Shown piece after piece: positions 25,612 through 34,023 of a stretch of 64,000 nt of DNA. The notes under the pieces were generated by a model, which had not been told where the DNA came from, searched no databases, and saw only the letters and a list, made by a program, of their open reading frames with translations. The translations under genes and the position numbers were made by a program. Each line of letters begins with the position of its first letter. Position 1 is the first letter of the stretch. The stretch is from Bog-532 sp963830385 (lineage in GTDB: Bacteria > Actinomycetota > Actinomycetes > Streptosporangiales > Streptosporangiaceae), in assembly GCA_963830385.1 (NCBI GenBank), contig CAWHMD010000005.1, positions 620,001 through 684,000 on the forward strand, in the 5' to 3' direction.

Positions 25612-26772
25612 ATGAGTGACTTTTTCCGGTTTTCCGATCTGCTGAGCACGCAGGAGCAGGAGATCGCCGGGCGGGTGCGCGACTTCCTGCGGGCCGAGGT
25701 CGAGCCGATCGCCAACGAGTACTGGGCCCGGGCCGAGTTCCCGTTCCAGCTCATCGACGGCTTCCGCAAGCTCGACATCGCCGGCCTGATGTACGACGGG
25801 CTGGCCGCGCACCGGGGCACCCGGCTGCTGAGCGGGTTCCTGTCGATGGAGATCGCGCGGGCCGACCCGTCGGTCAACTCGTTCTACGGCGTGCACACCG
25901 GGCTGGCCATGGGCAGCATCAACCGCTGCGGCTCGGACGAGCAGAAACGGCGCTGGCTGCCGCCGATGGCCCGGCTGGAGCAGATCGGGGCGTTCGGGCT
26001 GACCGAGCCGCACGGCGGGTCGGACGTGGCCGGGGGCCTGGAGACCACCGCCCGGCGCGACGGTGGCCGCTGGGTCATTAACGGGGCCAAGAAGTGGATC
26101 GGCAACGGGACGTTCGCCGATCTGGTCATCGTCTGGGCCCGCGACCTCGACGACGACAAGGTCAAGGGGTTCGTGGTGGAGAAGGGGACGCCGGGCTTCG
26201 CCGCGACCAAGATGGAAGGCAAGCTGGCCCTGCGCATGGTGCAGAACGCCGACATCGTGCTGGACGAGTGCGTGGTGGACGAGGACCATCGGCTGCAGCG
26301 GGCGAACTCGTTCGCGGACACCGCCGACGTGCTACGGCTGACCCGGGGCGGGGTGGCCTGGGGGTCGGTCGGCTGCATGCGGGCGGCGTACGAGCTGGCG
26401 CTCGACTACGCCAAGGAGCGGGAGCAGTTCGGCCGGCCGATCGGCGGGTTCCAGCTGGTGCAGGACCACCTGGCCACCATGCTGGGCAACATCACCGCCT
26501 CGTTCGCGATGGTGGTACGGCTGGCCCAGCTGCAGGACGCCGGGGTCAACGAGGACGAGCACTCGGCGCTGGCCAAGTCGTTCGTCACGCTGCGGATGCG
26601 GGAGACGGTCGGGCTGGCCCGGGAGGTGTTCGGCGGCAACGGGATCCTGCTGGAGAACAACGTGGCCCGCTACTTCGCCGACGCCGAGGCGCTCTACTCC
26701 TACGAGGGCACCCGGGAGATCAACCAGCTGATCGTGGGGCGGGCGGTGACCGGGCTGGGCGCGTTCACCTGA
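25612..26772 (+). CDS. Acyl-CoA dehydrogenase
   Basis: 386 residues. 'GAFGLTEPHGGSDVAGGLETTARR' is the FAD/acyl-CoA binding signature, 'RGGVAWGSVGCMRAAYELALDYAKER' precedes the C-terminal domain, and 'YSYEGTREINQLIVGRAVTG' holds the catalytic Glu region (E in YEGT). FAD-dependent desaturation of a CoA thioester; closest in pattern to glutaryl-/short-chain acyl-CoA dehydrogenases. Stands alone on the plus strand. Confidence 0.93.
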   Translation: MSDFFRFSDLLSTQEQEIAGRVRDFLRAEVEPIANEYWARAEFPFQLIDGFRKLDIAGLMYDGLAAHRGTRLLSGFLSMEIARADPSVNSFYGVHTGLAMGSINRCGSDEQKRRWLPPMARLEQIGAFGLTEPHGGSDVAGGLETTARRDGGRWVINGAKKWIGNGTFADLVIVWARDLDDDKVKGFVVEKGTPGFAATKMEGKLALRMVQNADIVLDECVVDEDHRLQRANSFADTADVLRLTRGGVAWGSVGCMRAAYELALDYAKEREQFGRPIGGFQLVQDHLATMLGNITASFAMVVRLAQLQDAGVNEDEHSALAKSFVTLRMRETVGLAREVFGGNGILLENNVARYFADAEALYSYEGTREINQLIVGRAVTGLGAFT

Positions 26773-27006
26773 GCGGGCCGCTGAAGCCAGGGCTCTTTCG
26801 GCTAGGGTGCCGGCATGGGCTGCTGCGCTATGACCACCAGGATCGCCGCTTAGCGGCGGTACCGGGGCTTGCGGTAACCGCGGCCTCATTGCCTGCCCCT
26901 GCGGGCAGTGCCAGGACGTACCGCCGGATCAGTGTCCGGCCAGGCAGCCATTCGCGTGTTCCCGTGTTCCCGTGCTGCCGGGCCATTCTGCCTGATCAGG
27001 GGAGCC

Positions 27007-27573
27007 ATGTCCCAGCCGCCCGCCTTCACGCACGACCCACGCGCCACCACCTTGATCCTGATGGCCGGGCTCCCCGCCGCCGGGAAAACCACCCGAGCCG
27101 AAGAACTCGCCGCAACGTACCGGGCGCTGCGGCTGACCCCGGATCACTGGATGATCCCGCTGTTCGGGGACTCGATGGCCGGCGGCAAGCGCTGGGTACT
27201 CGAAGGCCGGCTCATCTCGGTCGCCCTTCAGGCGCTGCGGCTGGGGACCAGCGTCGTGCTCGACTACGGACTCTGGGGCCGCGATGAACGATCGGCACTG
27301 CGCTGGCTGGCCCGGTCGGCCGGGGCGGACTGCCAGGTGGTCTACCTGCCCGTGGACAAAGACACCCAGCTCGCCCGCATCGCGCACCGTCAGGAAACGG
27401 CGCCGCACCAGACATTCCCGATGACCGAGGCCGACGTGGACGCATGGCGGCAGCAATTCCAGGTGCCCGACGCCGGCGAACTCGACGGCAGCGAGATCCC
27501 CGCCCCGCCACCGGGGTGGCCAGGCTGGCCACAGTGGGCAGCCGACCACTGGCCCACCTGTATGGACAGCTGA
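27007..27573 (+). CDS. P-loop kinase-like ATPase
   Basis: 188 residues. Walker A 'LMAGLPAAGKTTRAEELA' near residue 17-35 and a Walker B-like 'TSVVLDYGLWGRDERSAL', with a lid 'IAHRQETAPHQTFPMTEAD'. This is the AAA_33 small-kinase fold found in antibiotic and nucleotide kinases; substrate unknown. ATG 27007 has GGGGAG six bases upstream; an earlier in-frame ATG at 26908 lacks one. Followed by a strong terminator. Confidence 0.87.
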   Translation: MSQPPAFTHDPRATTLILMAGLPAAGKTTRAEELAATYRALRLTPDHWMIPLFGDSMAGGKRWVLEGRLISVALQALRLGTSVVLDYGLWGRDERSALRWLARSAGADCQVVYLPVDKDTQLARIAHRQETAPHQTFPMTEADVDAWRQQFQVPDAGELDGSEIPAPPPGWPGWPQWAADHWPTCMDS

Positions 27574-27620
27574 GCCGAACTCCTCCAACGGCCTTCGGGG
27601 AGGCAGACGAGGAGATGCAA

Positions 27621-27660
27621 TGGCGCCTTTGCCCGTCCTCTTACACGGGTAAAGGCGCCA
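27621..27660. terminator. Long hairpin terminator
   Basis: TGGCGCCTTTGCCCGT (27621-27636) pairs over 16 bases with ACGGGTAAAGGCGCCA (27645-27660), one G-U pair, around an eight-base loop. Lies between the kinase stop and the convergent MaoC gene and can serve both. Confidence 0.85.
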
Positions 27661-27782
27661 TCGCACGTGTTGTCGTCGCGAGGCTTGTGGGGGCCGGACG
27701 GGAGGTGTGACGGCAGCGCCAGAGCGGGCCCGGGCGTTGCTTGGGATGGTTTTGACGCGAGGGGCTGGCGGGAAGAGGCGCG

Positions 27783-28277
27783 TCAGGAGCCGGCTGACGG
27801 GGCCGGGGTCAGGTCGGGGCTGGTGAAGTAGTAGCGGCTCACCATGTCGGCGACGCAGGCGGGCTTGTCGCTGCCTTCGACCTCGATGGTGACCCGGGTG
27901 ACCAGGTGGACGGCCTCGTCGGAGAGTTTGTCAAGGCTGACGATGGTGGCTCGGGCGCGGATGCGGCGGCCGACGCGAACCGGGGCAGGGAAACGGACCC
28001 GGTCCAGGCCGTAGTTGACACCCATCGTGATGTTGTCGACCCGGCGAAGCTGACTGCTCAGGAACGGGATGAGCGAGAGCGTCAGGAAGCCGTGGGCCAC
28101 CGGGCCGCCGAACGGACCGGCCTTGGCCCGCTCCACGTCGACGTGGATCCACTGGTGATCTTCGGTGTCGTCGGCGAAGCCGTTGACCCGCTGCTGGTCG
28201 ATCTCGAACCAGTCGGTCGGGCCGACCTCCTGGCCGACCGCGGCTTCGAGGTCGGCGACGCTGTGGTAGCTCTCCAT
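27783..28277 (-). CDS. MaoC-like hotdog-fold hydratase
   Basis: 164 residues. 'VGPTDWFEIDQQRVNGFADDTEDHQWIHVD' (read in parts) and 'GPVAHGFLTLSLIPFL' form the hydratase-2 motif with catalytic Asp and His; 'GLDRVRFPAPVRVG' is the usual following strand. Adds water to enoyl-CoA thioesters. Start chosen at 28277, nine bases after GGGAG; an ATG three codons earlier abuts the same site. Divergent from the HAD gene. Confidence 0.88.
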   Translation of the reverse strand: MESYHSVADLEAAVGQEVGPTDWFEIDQQRVNGFADDTEDHQWIHVDVERAKAGPFGGPVAHGFLTLSLIPFLSSQLRRVDNITMGVNYGLDRVRFPAPVRVGRRIRARATIVSLDKLSDEAVHLVTRVTIEVEGSDKPACVADMVSRYYFTSPDLTPAPSAGS

Positions 28278-28392
28278 CTCACTCATCTCCCGCCGTACTG
28301 GCTGGTCCGCGTCCCCTCGCCGGGCTTTATTACTCACACGTAAGTCTGAGGGGATCATTGGACGCCCGGCCGGCGCAAGGGATAGTCCCATT

Positions 28393-28983
28393 ATGGGCAA
28401 CGTGTTCCTCGTCGACCTGGGTGGCGTGCTGTTCACCTTTGATCACCCGCACCGGCTCAAGGTGCTGGGCGAATGCCTCAGCATGCCGCCGGACCGGGTG
28501 GACGCGCTGCTGTGGGAATCCGGGTTCAGCGCGGCCTGCGACGCGGGGCGTTACCCGGACGCGGCGGCGGTCCGGGCCCAGGTCCGCGAGATCACCGGGT
28601 ACAGCGGAAGCGACGAGGACCTGGACGCGGCGTGGTGCAGCGCGTTCCGTCCCGATCAGCGGGTCCTCGGCCTGCTGAGCGAACGGCACGGGCCCCTGCG
28701 GTACGGCGTGTTCACCAACAACGGGCCGCTGGAGGAGGAAGCTCTGACCCGGCAGTACCCGGCCGCGTTCGAGCTGTTCACGGACAGGTTCTTCTGCCAC
28801 CGGCTGACCGCGAACAAGCCCGATCCCGCCGTGTACCGGCAGGTGACGGAGCTGCTCGGCGTACGGCCGGAGGACATCTCGTTCGTGGACGACGGCGCGG
28901 ACAACGTGGACGCGGCCCGCCGCTGCGGTTGGACGGCGGTCCGTTACCACCAGCCGTCCGATCTCGGTGACCTGCTGCCCTGA
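28393..28983 (+). CDS. HAD-superfamily (IA) hydrolase
   Basis: 196 residues. Motif I 'VFLVDLGGVLFTFDHP', motif II 'YGVFTNNGPL', motif III Lys in 'HRLTANKPDPAVY' and motif IV 'ISFVDDGADNVDAARRCGW'. The second Asp of the usual DxD is replaced by Gly (DLG), a variant seen in many HAD-IA proteins; phosphatase or dehalogenase chemistry cannot be told apart. Monocistronic. Confidence 0.88.
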   Translation: MGNVFLVDLGGVLFTFDHPHRLKVLGECLSMPPDRVDALLWESGFSAACDAGRYPDAAAVRAQVREITGYSGSDEDLDAAWCSAFRPDQRVLGLLSERHGPLRYGVFTNNGPLEEEALTRQYPAAFELFTDRFFCHRLTANKPDPAVYRQVTELLGVRPEDISFVDDGADNVDAARRCGWTAVRYHQPSDLGDLLP

Positions 28984-29078
28984 GCGCTCGCGGTCCCCTC
29001 TCCGCAAAAGGTGCGTAACGCCGGCCCGGGTGGCCCGTTTCAGTGGTGACAGCACACCGCTACTTCTGGAGAACCTCC

Positions 29079-29942
29079 ATGACGAGCCCCAATGACGCTC
29101 AGCAGTACATCGGCCGCACCGCGACGGACCTCGAGGGCAACAAGGTCGGGAAAATCGGCCAGGTCTACCTCGACGACCGCACCGGCGAACCGCTGTGGGT
29201 CACGGTCAGCACCGGCCTGTTCGGCAACCGGCAGAGCTTCGCGCCGATTGCCGGATCGGCCTTCGACGGCGATGATGTCCGGCTGGCCGTGTCCAAGGAC
29301 ACGATCAGGGACGCGCCCAACGTGGACAATGACCAGCACATCAGCGGCGACGAGCACATCGCACTTTATGACTACTACGGCGACACTCTCGCCTCCCGCG
29401 ACGCTGGCAGGCAGGAGACCGGCCGGGCCGGGCTCGGTGACCGGGAGGCTGGGTACGTCGCGGACGCCGGGTACTCACCGGATACGGCCGGGACGGTGGA
29501 CCAGAGCCAGACGGCTGCGGACACGGGCGGCTATGCACCCGGGGAGACCACGGCCGGCGATGCGATGACCCGCTCAGAGGAACGGCTGAACGTCGGCAAG
29601 GAAACGGTGGAGGCGGGGCGCGCGCGGCTGCGTAAGTACGTGGTGACCGAGAACGTGACCCGGACCGTGCCTGTCAGCCACGAGGAAGTCCGGGTGGAGC
29701 GGGAGCCCATCACCGGCGCCAACCGGGACGCGGCGCTGTCCGGGGAACCGATCAGTGAGGACGAGCACGAGGTCACGCTGCGGGCCGAGCGGCCGGTAGT
29801 GGAGAAGGAGGCAGTGCCGGTGGAACGGGTCCGGCTGACGACCGACACGGTGACCGAGGACGCCCAGGTCAGCGAGTCGGTGCGCAAGGAGCAGATCGAC
29901 GACGCCGACGTGGACGTCGACGACCCCCATCGGACGCGGTAA
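29079..29942 (+). CDS. PRC-barrel and DUF2382 stress-type protein
   Basis: 287 residues. N-terminal PRC barrel, residues about 6-75 ('IGRTATDLEGNKVGKIGQVY'), a Gly/Asp-rich linker, then a C-terminal DUF2382 (YsnF/AvaK) domain with 'EERLNVGKETVEAGRARLRK' and 'TLRAERPVVEKEAVPVERV'. Very acidic, no signal peptide. Related proteins accumulate in stationary phase or osmotic stress; the biochemical role is unknown. ATG 29079 has GGAG upstream. Confidence 0.88.
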   Translation: MTSPNDAQQYIGRTATDLEGNKVGKIGQVYLDDRTGEPLWVTVSTGLFGNRQSFAPIAGSAFDGDDVRLAVSKDTIRDAPNVDNDQHISGDEHIALYDYYGDTLASRDAGRQETGRAGLGDREAGYVADAGYSPDTAGTVDQSQTAADTGGYAPGETTAGDAMTRSEERLNVGKETVEAGRARLRKYVVTENVTRTVPVSHEEVRVEREPITGANRDAALSGEPISEDEHEVTLRAERPVVEKEAVPVERVRLTTDTVTEDAQVSESVRKEQIDDADVDVDDPHRTR

Positions 29943-29958
29943 GCGACAACGGCTGATC

Positions 29959-30003
29959 GCCTTGCGGGCGGCCGCCTTGCGGGCGGCCGCCTTGCGGGCG
30001 GCC
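29959..30003. repeat. 15-bp tandem repeat x3
   Basis: Three exact copies of GCCTTGCGGGCGGCC with a partial fourth, just after the PRC/DUF2382 gene. Each unit is self-complementary in part (GGGCGGCC/GGCCGCC), so the block may also act as a transcript-end structure. Confidence 0.8.
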
Positions 30004-30163
30004 GCCTCTGGCCGTCAGGGAAGATGGCCAGGACCGCGGTGCGGGGGAAATCGCGGTCCGGCGGAGAGCCAGGACGCAGCCGTGCCTGCATTTGCGGTGA
30101 TTGAACGATCATTGACGGGTAGTTCGCGCTCCAGCATTCGGCAATGGTGGAGGCGACGGCACC

Positions 30164-31375
30164 GTGGAAGAAGCTGCGCTCGCATCCTCGGCCGAGGATG
30201 TGGTGGCGATCGAGCCGGTCATCCGCCGGGTGGTGGCCGCGCGAGTGGCCAATCCATCGGACATCGACGACCTGGTACAGGACTGCCTGGAGCGCCTGCT
30301 CGGAGCCCACGATCGGCTGGCTCCGGAGACCGTCCTGCCGTACGGCATCGTCACCGCCCGCAACGTGGTCACCTCCCACATGCGGACGGCAGCCCGCCGG
30401 GCCACGGCGGCGCCGCTGATCGCGGACCTGCGGGAGCCCGACCGGCCTGAGGACCGGGTGCTGGCCGGCGAGGCGCACACCGCGATGGAGACGGCCCTCA
30501 ACCAGCTGTCGGCCGAGGAGCGCGCTGACATCCTGGCCTACTACGACGCGGTCCCGGCGGCCGACCGCGGAGCGGTGGAGGCCAGCGGCGCGCTCCGGGT
30601 GCGGATGGCCCGCATCCGGGCCAAGCTCCGGCTGGAGTATCTGCTGGCCTTCCGGCATGCCGAACTGCCATCGGAACAGTGCCGCCGGGTCCTGCTCGCG
30701 GTCTCCGCGGGAGACACCCGGCGCCAGCGGCAACTGCAGGCGGGGCAGCATCTGCTGCATTGCCCGGTCTGCGCGACGCTGAGCGAGCCGCTGAGTAAAC
30801 GCAGCGCGGCGCTGACCGCCTTCACCGTCCCCGCCGCCCTGCTGGCCCGGCTCGCCGCCAAGGCCAAGGCCCATCCAGCGCAGGCCGGAGCGTCCGCCGC
30901 GGCGGGCACGGCGGCCGTCGCCACCGCAGTCATCGTCGGTTCCGGCATATTCTCGGCCCGGCCCGCACCTGTTATCCACCACCGGCCGTCCAGCCCGGCC
31001 AGTACCGCGGCGCCGGCTCCGGCGATCGCCGGGCTGACCGCCGGAGGGCAGCCTGTCACGGCGGGGCACTCGATCCGGGCGGCGATCGGCAGCCACGCGG
31101 ACGCCACGGACGCGATCGTGCAGAGCGCCGTGACCCGGAACGGCTTCTGGATCGGTACCCGGACACTGCGCGTGTGGGTCGAGCTGGTCGGTCCGCTGAA
31201 ACCGTTGCACGTCACGCCTGGGGACCGGCTCCGGTTTACCGGTACCGTGGCCGGCAACGCCTCCTCATACCCGGCCCGGGCCGGCCTCAGCGGGCCGGAC
31301 GCGACGTTGCTGAACCGCCAGGGCGCCCACATAGACGTCGAGACGACGGACATCCGGGTGGAACCGCACAAATAA
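30164..31375 (+). CDS. ECF sigma factor fused to a zinc-finger anti-sigma-like domain and membrane anchor
   Basis: 403 residues from GTG 30164 (GGTGGAGG upstream). Region 2 of an ECF sigma factor covers about 15-80 ('DIDDLVQDCLERLL') and region 4 about 105-160 ('LNQLSAEERADILAYY', 'RVRMARIRAKLRLEYL'). A ZAS-type zinc motif follows: C173, then H196-x3-C200-x2-C203. Next comes a hydrophobic segment at about 243-264 ('AAAGTAAVATAVIVGSGIF') and a ~135-residue external domain of beta character. Sigma and anti-sigma functions, normally two proteins, thus appear on one chain tethered to the membrane. Release would need proteolysis or a conformational switch (inference). Confidence 0.85.
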   Translation: MEEAALASSAEDVVAIEPVIRRVVAARVANPSDIDDLVQDCLERLLGAHDRLAPETVLPYGIVTARNVVTSHMRTAARRATAAPLIADLREPDRPEDRVLAGEAHTAMETALNQLSAEERADILAYYDAVPAADRGAVEASGALRVRMARIRAKLRLEYLLAFRHAELPSEQCRRVLLAVSAGDTRRQRQLQAGQHLLHCPVCATLSEPLSKRSAALTAFTVPAALLARLAAKAKAHPAQAGASAAAGTAAVATAVIVGSGIFSARPAPVIHHRPSSPASTAAPAPAIAGLTAGGQPVTAGHSIRAAIGSHADATDAIVQSAVTRNGFWIGTRTLRVWVELVGPLKPLHVTPGDRLRFTGTVAGNASSYPARAGLSGPDATLLNRQGAHIDVETTDIRVEPHK

Positions 31376-31379
31376 ACCG

Positions 31380-31402
31380 CCCCGGGCACGAGGTGCACCG
31401 GG
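31380..31402. terminator. Hairpin between convergent genes
   Basis: CCCCGGGCAC pairs with GTGCACCGGG (one bulged A) around GAG, directly after the sigma-fusion stop and facing the dps 3' end. Confidence 0.6.
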
Positions 31403-31428
31403 ACGGCCTGCACGAGCCGGTTTGCGGG

Positions 31429-31992
31429 TTACTTCTTGCGGGTGCGGGCGGCCGCTTCGGTCTCGGTGTGGGTGCCGGAGGTCTTGAGCTGCCCGCCCGG
31501 CGTCTCCAGGTGGGCGCGGACGAACCAGTGGTACTGCTCCAGCTGTTCGGCCTGCGCGATGAGCATGTCCTGGGTCACCGGGTCGAGCTCTTCGGTGCTC
31601 TCGATCGCCTTGCGGTGGGCCTCGATGACGCCCGCGTAGACGAGGTCGAGCGCGCCCAGGTGGGCCAGCGCGTCGTCGCGCCCGAGGGAATAGTCGTCCC
31701 AGGTCCGGCCCGCGACCAGGGCACCGGGGGTGCCGACCGGCGAGCCGCCCAGGGTGGCGATCCGCTCGGCGGTGTCGTCGACCATCAGGCGGACGGCGTC
31801 GACCTGCGGGTCGAGCATCGTGTGGACGGCGATGAAGTGCGGCCCGACCACGTTCCAGTGGATGTGCTTGAGGGTCAGGGCCAGGTCGCTGAGGGCGTTG
31901 AGCCGGTCCTGGAGGATCGCGGCCGCCTCCGACGCGTCCTTGTTGCCCAGGCCGGGTACACCGTACGTAACAGCTTGCGTCGTCTTAGCCAT
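31429..31992 (-). CDS. dps: Dps-family DNA-protection ferritin
   Basis: 187 residues. Ferroxidase site at the dimer interface: 'ALTLKHIHWNVVGPHFIAVH' (H, H) and 'DPQVDAVRLMVDDTAERIATLGG' (D, D, E), the classic Dps signature. A Lys/Arg-rich C-terminal tail ('AAARTRKK') may bind DNA. It oxidises and stores iron with peroxide and protects DNA in stationary phase. Convergent with the sigma fusion; own promoter at about 31993-32027. Confidence 0.95.
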   Translation of the reverse strand: MAKTTQAVTYGVPGLGNKDASEAAAILQDRLNALSDLALTLKHIHWNVVGPHFIAVHTMLDPQVDAVRLMVDDTAERIATLGGSPVGTPGALVAGRTWDDYSLGRDDALAHLGALDLVYAGVIEAHRKAIESTEELDPVTQDMLIAQAEQLEQYHWFVRAHLETPGGQLKTSGTHTETEAAARTRKK

Positions 31993-32027
31993 GACCTGTC
32001 GCTACCCAGGCAGCCGGAGGTATGCAG

Positions 32028-32756
32028 TCAGGCGGTGACCGCGGAGGCGCGGGCGGCGCCGTAGAGCTGGGCGGCCCGCCAGCAGTACCAGGCCAGCACG
32101 GTCCGGTACGGGCGGTACGGCTCGCCCAGCTCGTCCAGCTGGCGGATCGTCGGGGTGGGGATGGCCCAGGCCAGCCCGTAGCCCTTGCGGATAGCGAGGT
32201 CGCCGGTCGGCCACACGTCCATCCGGCGCAGCTGGAACATCAGGAAGATCTCGGCCGACCACTTGCCGATGCCGCGCACGGTCGACAGCTGGGCGACGAT
32301 CTCCTCGTCGCTGATCCGGGCCAGGCGGCGCGCGTCCAGCACCACCGAGCCGTCCAGCACCTTGCCCGCCAGGTCGCGCAGCGACTCCACCTTGCGGGTG
32401 GACAGGCCGGTGGCCCGGAGCTCGGTGGGCGGGAGGGCCAGCAGGCGTTCGGGGGTGACCTCCTCCCCCAGCGCCGCGATCAGCCGGCCGTGGATGGCCC
32501 GGGCCGAGGCGCCCGCCAGCTGCTGGTAGGTGACCGAGCGGACCAGCGTGGCGAAGTTGTTCTCGGTGCGGGCCGGGAACCGGGGCAGCCCGGCCTCTTC
32601 GACCAGGCGCGCTATCACCGGGTCCCGTTCGGCCAGGATCTGCGCGGCCTGCCGGTAGGTCACCTTGCGGTGGCGGGTAGCGGCGGGCGGCGCTACCAGC
32701 GGTGCGCCCGCGGACGGTGCGTCCGCGGGGGCGGGTGGTGCGGCCGGGTCAGCCAT
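32028..32756 (-). CDS. AlkA-like DNA-3-methyladenine glycosylase
   Basis: 242 residues. After a Pro/Ala-rich N-terminus, HhH-GPD fold: 'ATLVRSVTYQQLAGASARAI', the hairpin 'LSTVRGIGKWSAEIFLMF' (HhH) and catalytic Asp in 'DVWPTGDLAIRKGYG'. Excises alkylated purines in base-excision repair. It lacks the N-terminal domain of E. coli AlkA, as is common in the short actinobacterial form. Monocistronic. Confidence 0.93.
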   Translation of the reverse strand: MADPAAPPAPADAPSAGAPLVAPPAATRHRKVTYRQAAQILAERDPVIARLVEEAGLPRFPARTENNFATLVRSVTYQQLAGASARAIHGRLIAALGEEVTPERLLALPPTELRATGLSTRKVESLRDLAGKVLDGSVVLDARRLARISDEEIVAQLSTVRGIGKWSAEIFLMFQLRRMDVWPTGDLAIRKGYGLAWAIPTPTIRQLDELGEPYRPYRTVLAWYCWRAAQLYGAARASAVTA

Positions 32757-32781
32757 GAGGCCAGCGTAACTGGCCCGGGCC

Positions 32782-32856
32782 GTCTAGCGGCTGGCCGTGG
32801 CCTCGTCGTCTAGCGGCTGGCCGTGGCCTCGTCGTCTAGCGGCTGGTCGTGGCGGC
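32782..32856. repeat. 26-bp tandem repeat (about 2.8 units) over a stop codon
   Basis: Units of GTCTAGCGGCTGGCCGTGGC plus CTCGTC start at 32782, 32808 and 32834. On the minus strand each unit repeats the C-terminal coding segment and the TAG of the YihY gene, which stops at 32810. Confidence 0.85.
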
Positions 32857-33838
32857 AGCCGGCGATCTGGGCGTTGAGCTCGGCTCCGAGCAGCACCGCG
32901 AGCGCGGTGAAGTACAGGAACAGCAGCGCCGCGACCGGGGCGGACAGCGCGCCGTAGGTGGGGCTGTGGCCGATCGCGTAGGCCAGGTAGCCGCGCAGCC
33001 CGAAGCTGCTGGCCAGCCAGATCAGCATGCCCGCGATGGCCCCGGGCAGCTCCCGGCGCCACTTGGTGCGGACCGGGGTGGCCACGTGGTACAGGGTGGC
33101 CAGGACGCCGGTGCACACGGCCACGAGGACCGGCCAGTAGGCGATGTCGACGATCGGCCTGACCACGTTCCATACCGGGTGCCGGACCACGCCGACGATC
33201 CACGATGGCGCGGTGACCAGCAGCGGCAGCGCAATCGCGCCGGCCAGCAGCGCGCCCAGGTAGAGCACGAACGCCACCAGCCGGGCCCGGACCGCGGATC
33301 GGATGTGGCGCATGCCGTAGCTGATCGAGATCGTGTTCACGTAGGTGTTCATCGCGGTGGACCCGGTCCACAGCGCGAGCACGAAGCTGATCGAGATGAT
33401 CCCGCCGTGGCCGTGCTGCAGCACGTCGGTGAGCACCGGTTTGATCACGTTGTCGACGGCCTGGGGGGCGAGGAAGTGCCCGCCCGCGCGCAGGATCTTC
33501 TGCTCGACCTCGACCTCGATGCGGGCGCCGAACAGCGGCCTCAGGTAGCCGACCGCGCCGACCAGCACCAGCAGCAGCGGCGTCATCGACAGCAGCGCCC
33601 AGAACCCGGCCTCGGCGGCCAGGCCGAAGATCCGGTCGGCCCACGCCTGCGCGAGGGTGGCCTTGGTCACCGGCCAGACGTGCGGCATCGCGTGCCGGGT
33701 GCGGGCCCGCGCCTGGTGGCGGTGCCGCCGGAGCGTGTCACGGAGCGAGACCCGGGTCGTGTCGCCCTCAGCCTGCCGGGCGCGGCCGAGGCTGCGCTTG
33801 GCGACCGTGCTCGGGGAGGCCGAACCGTCAGCGGACAC
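32810..33838 (-). CDS. YihY/BrkB-family membrane protein
   Basis: 342 residues with a basic cytosolic N-terminus of about 60 residues and six membrane helices. 'AEAGFWALLSMTPLLLVLVG', 'FVLALWTGSTAMNTYVNTI' and 'GALSAPVAALLFLYFTALAVLLGAELNA' (in parts) are family signatures. Formerly annotated as RNase BN; function unknown, possibly transport. The C-terminal 'DDEATASR' is encoded in the 26-bp tandem repeat, which suggests the present end arose by slippage. Confidence 0.92.
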   Translation of the reverse strand: MSADGSASPSTVAKRSLGRARQAEGDTTRVSLRDTLRRHRHQARARTRHAMPHVWPVTKATLAQAWADRIFGLAAEAGFWALLSMTPLLLVLVGAVGYLRPLFGARIEVEVEQKILRAGGHFLAPQAVDNVIKPVLTDVLQHGHGGIISISFVLALWTGSTAMNTYVNTISISYGMRHIRSAVRARLVAFVLYLGALLAGAIALPLLVTAPSWIVGVVRHPVWNVVRPIVDIAYWPVLVAVCTGVLATLYHVATPVRTKWRRELPGAIAGMLIWLASSFGLRGYLAYAIGHSPTYGALSAPVAALLFLYFTALAVLLGAELNAQIAGCRHDQPLDDEATASR

Positions 33839-34023
33839 CGGCGGCCCCTGCGATGCCCGGCCCGGCCGCCCGGGAACCAGTCACCCGGCGGCCTGCGGCG
33901 GCCACGGCGACTGATCCCGGGGTTGGCACAGGGAGCAAGCCTAGACCCCGGCCGCAGCGGCGGTCAGCTGGCTCGCGAGCTCATGCATGGTCGCCCCTGT
34001 CAGAAATGTCGGATTCTTTAATA

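Noticed and set aside
25084..26289. 401-residue minus-strand frame linking binding-protein remnant and acyl-CoA dehydrogenase region
   Set aside because: Only the short binding-protein segment is meaningful; the rest is antisense to the dehydrogenase or out of frame with the transposase.
29959..30003. Possible CRISPR-like repeat array
   Set aside because: Units are contiguous 15-mers without spacers; simple tandem repeat.
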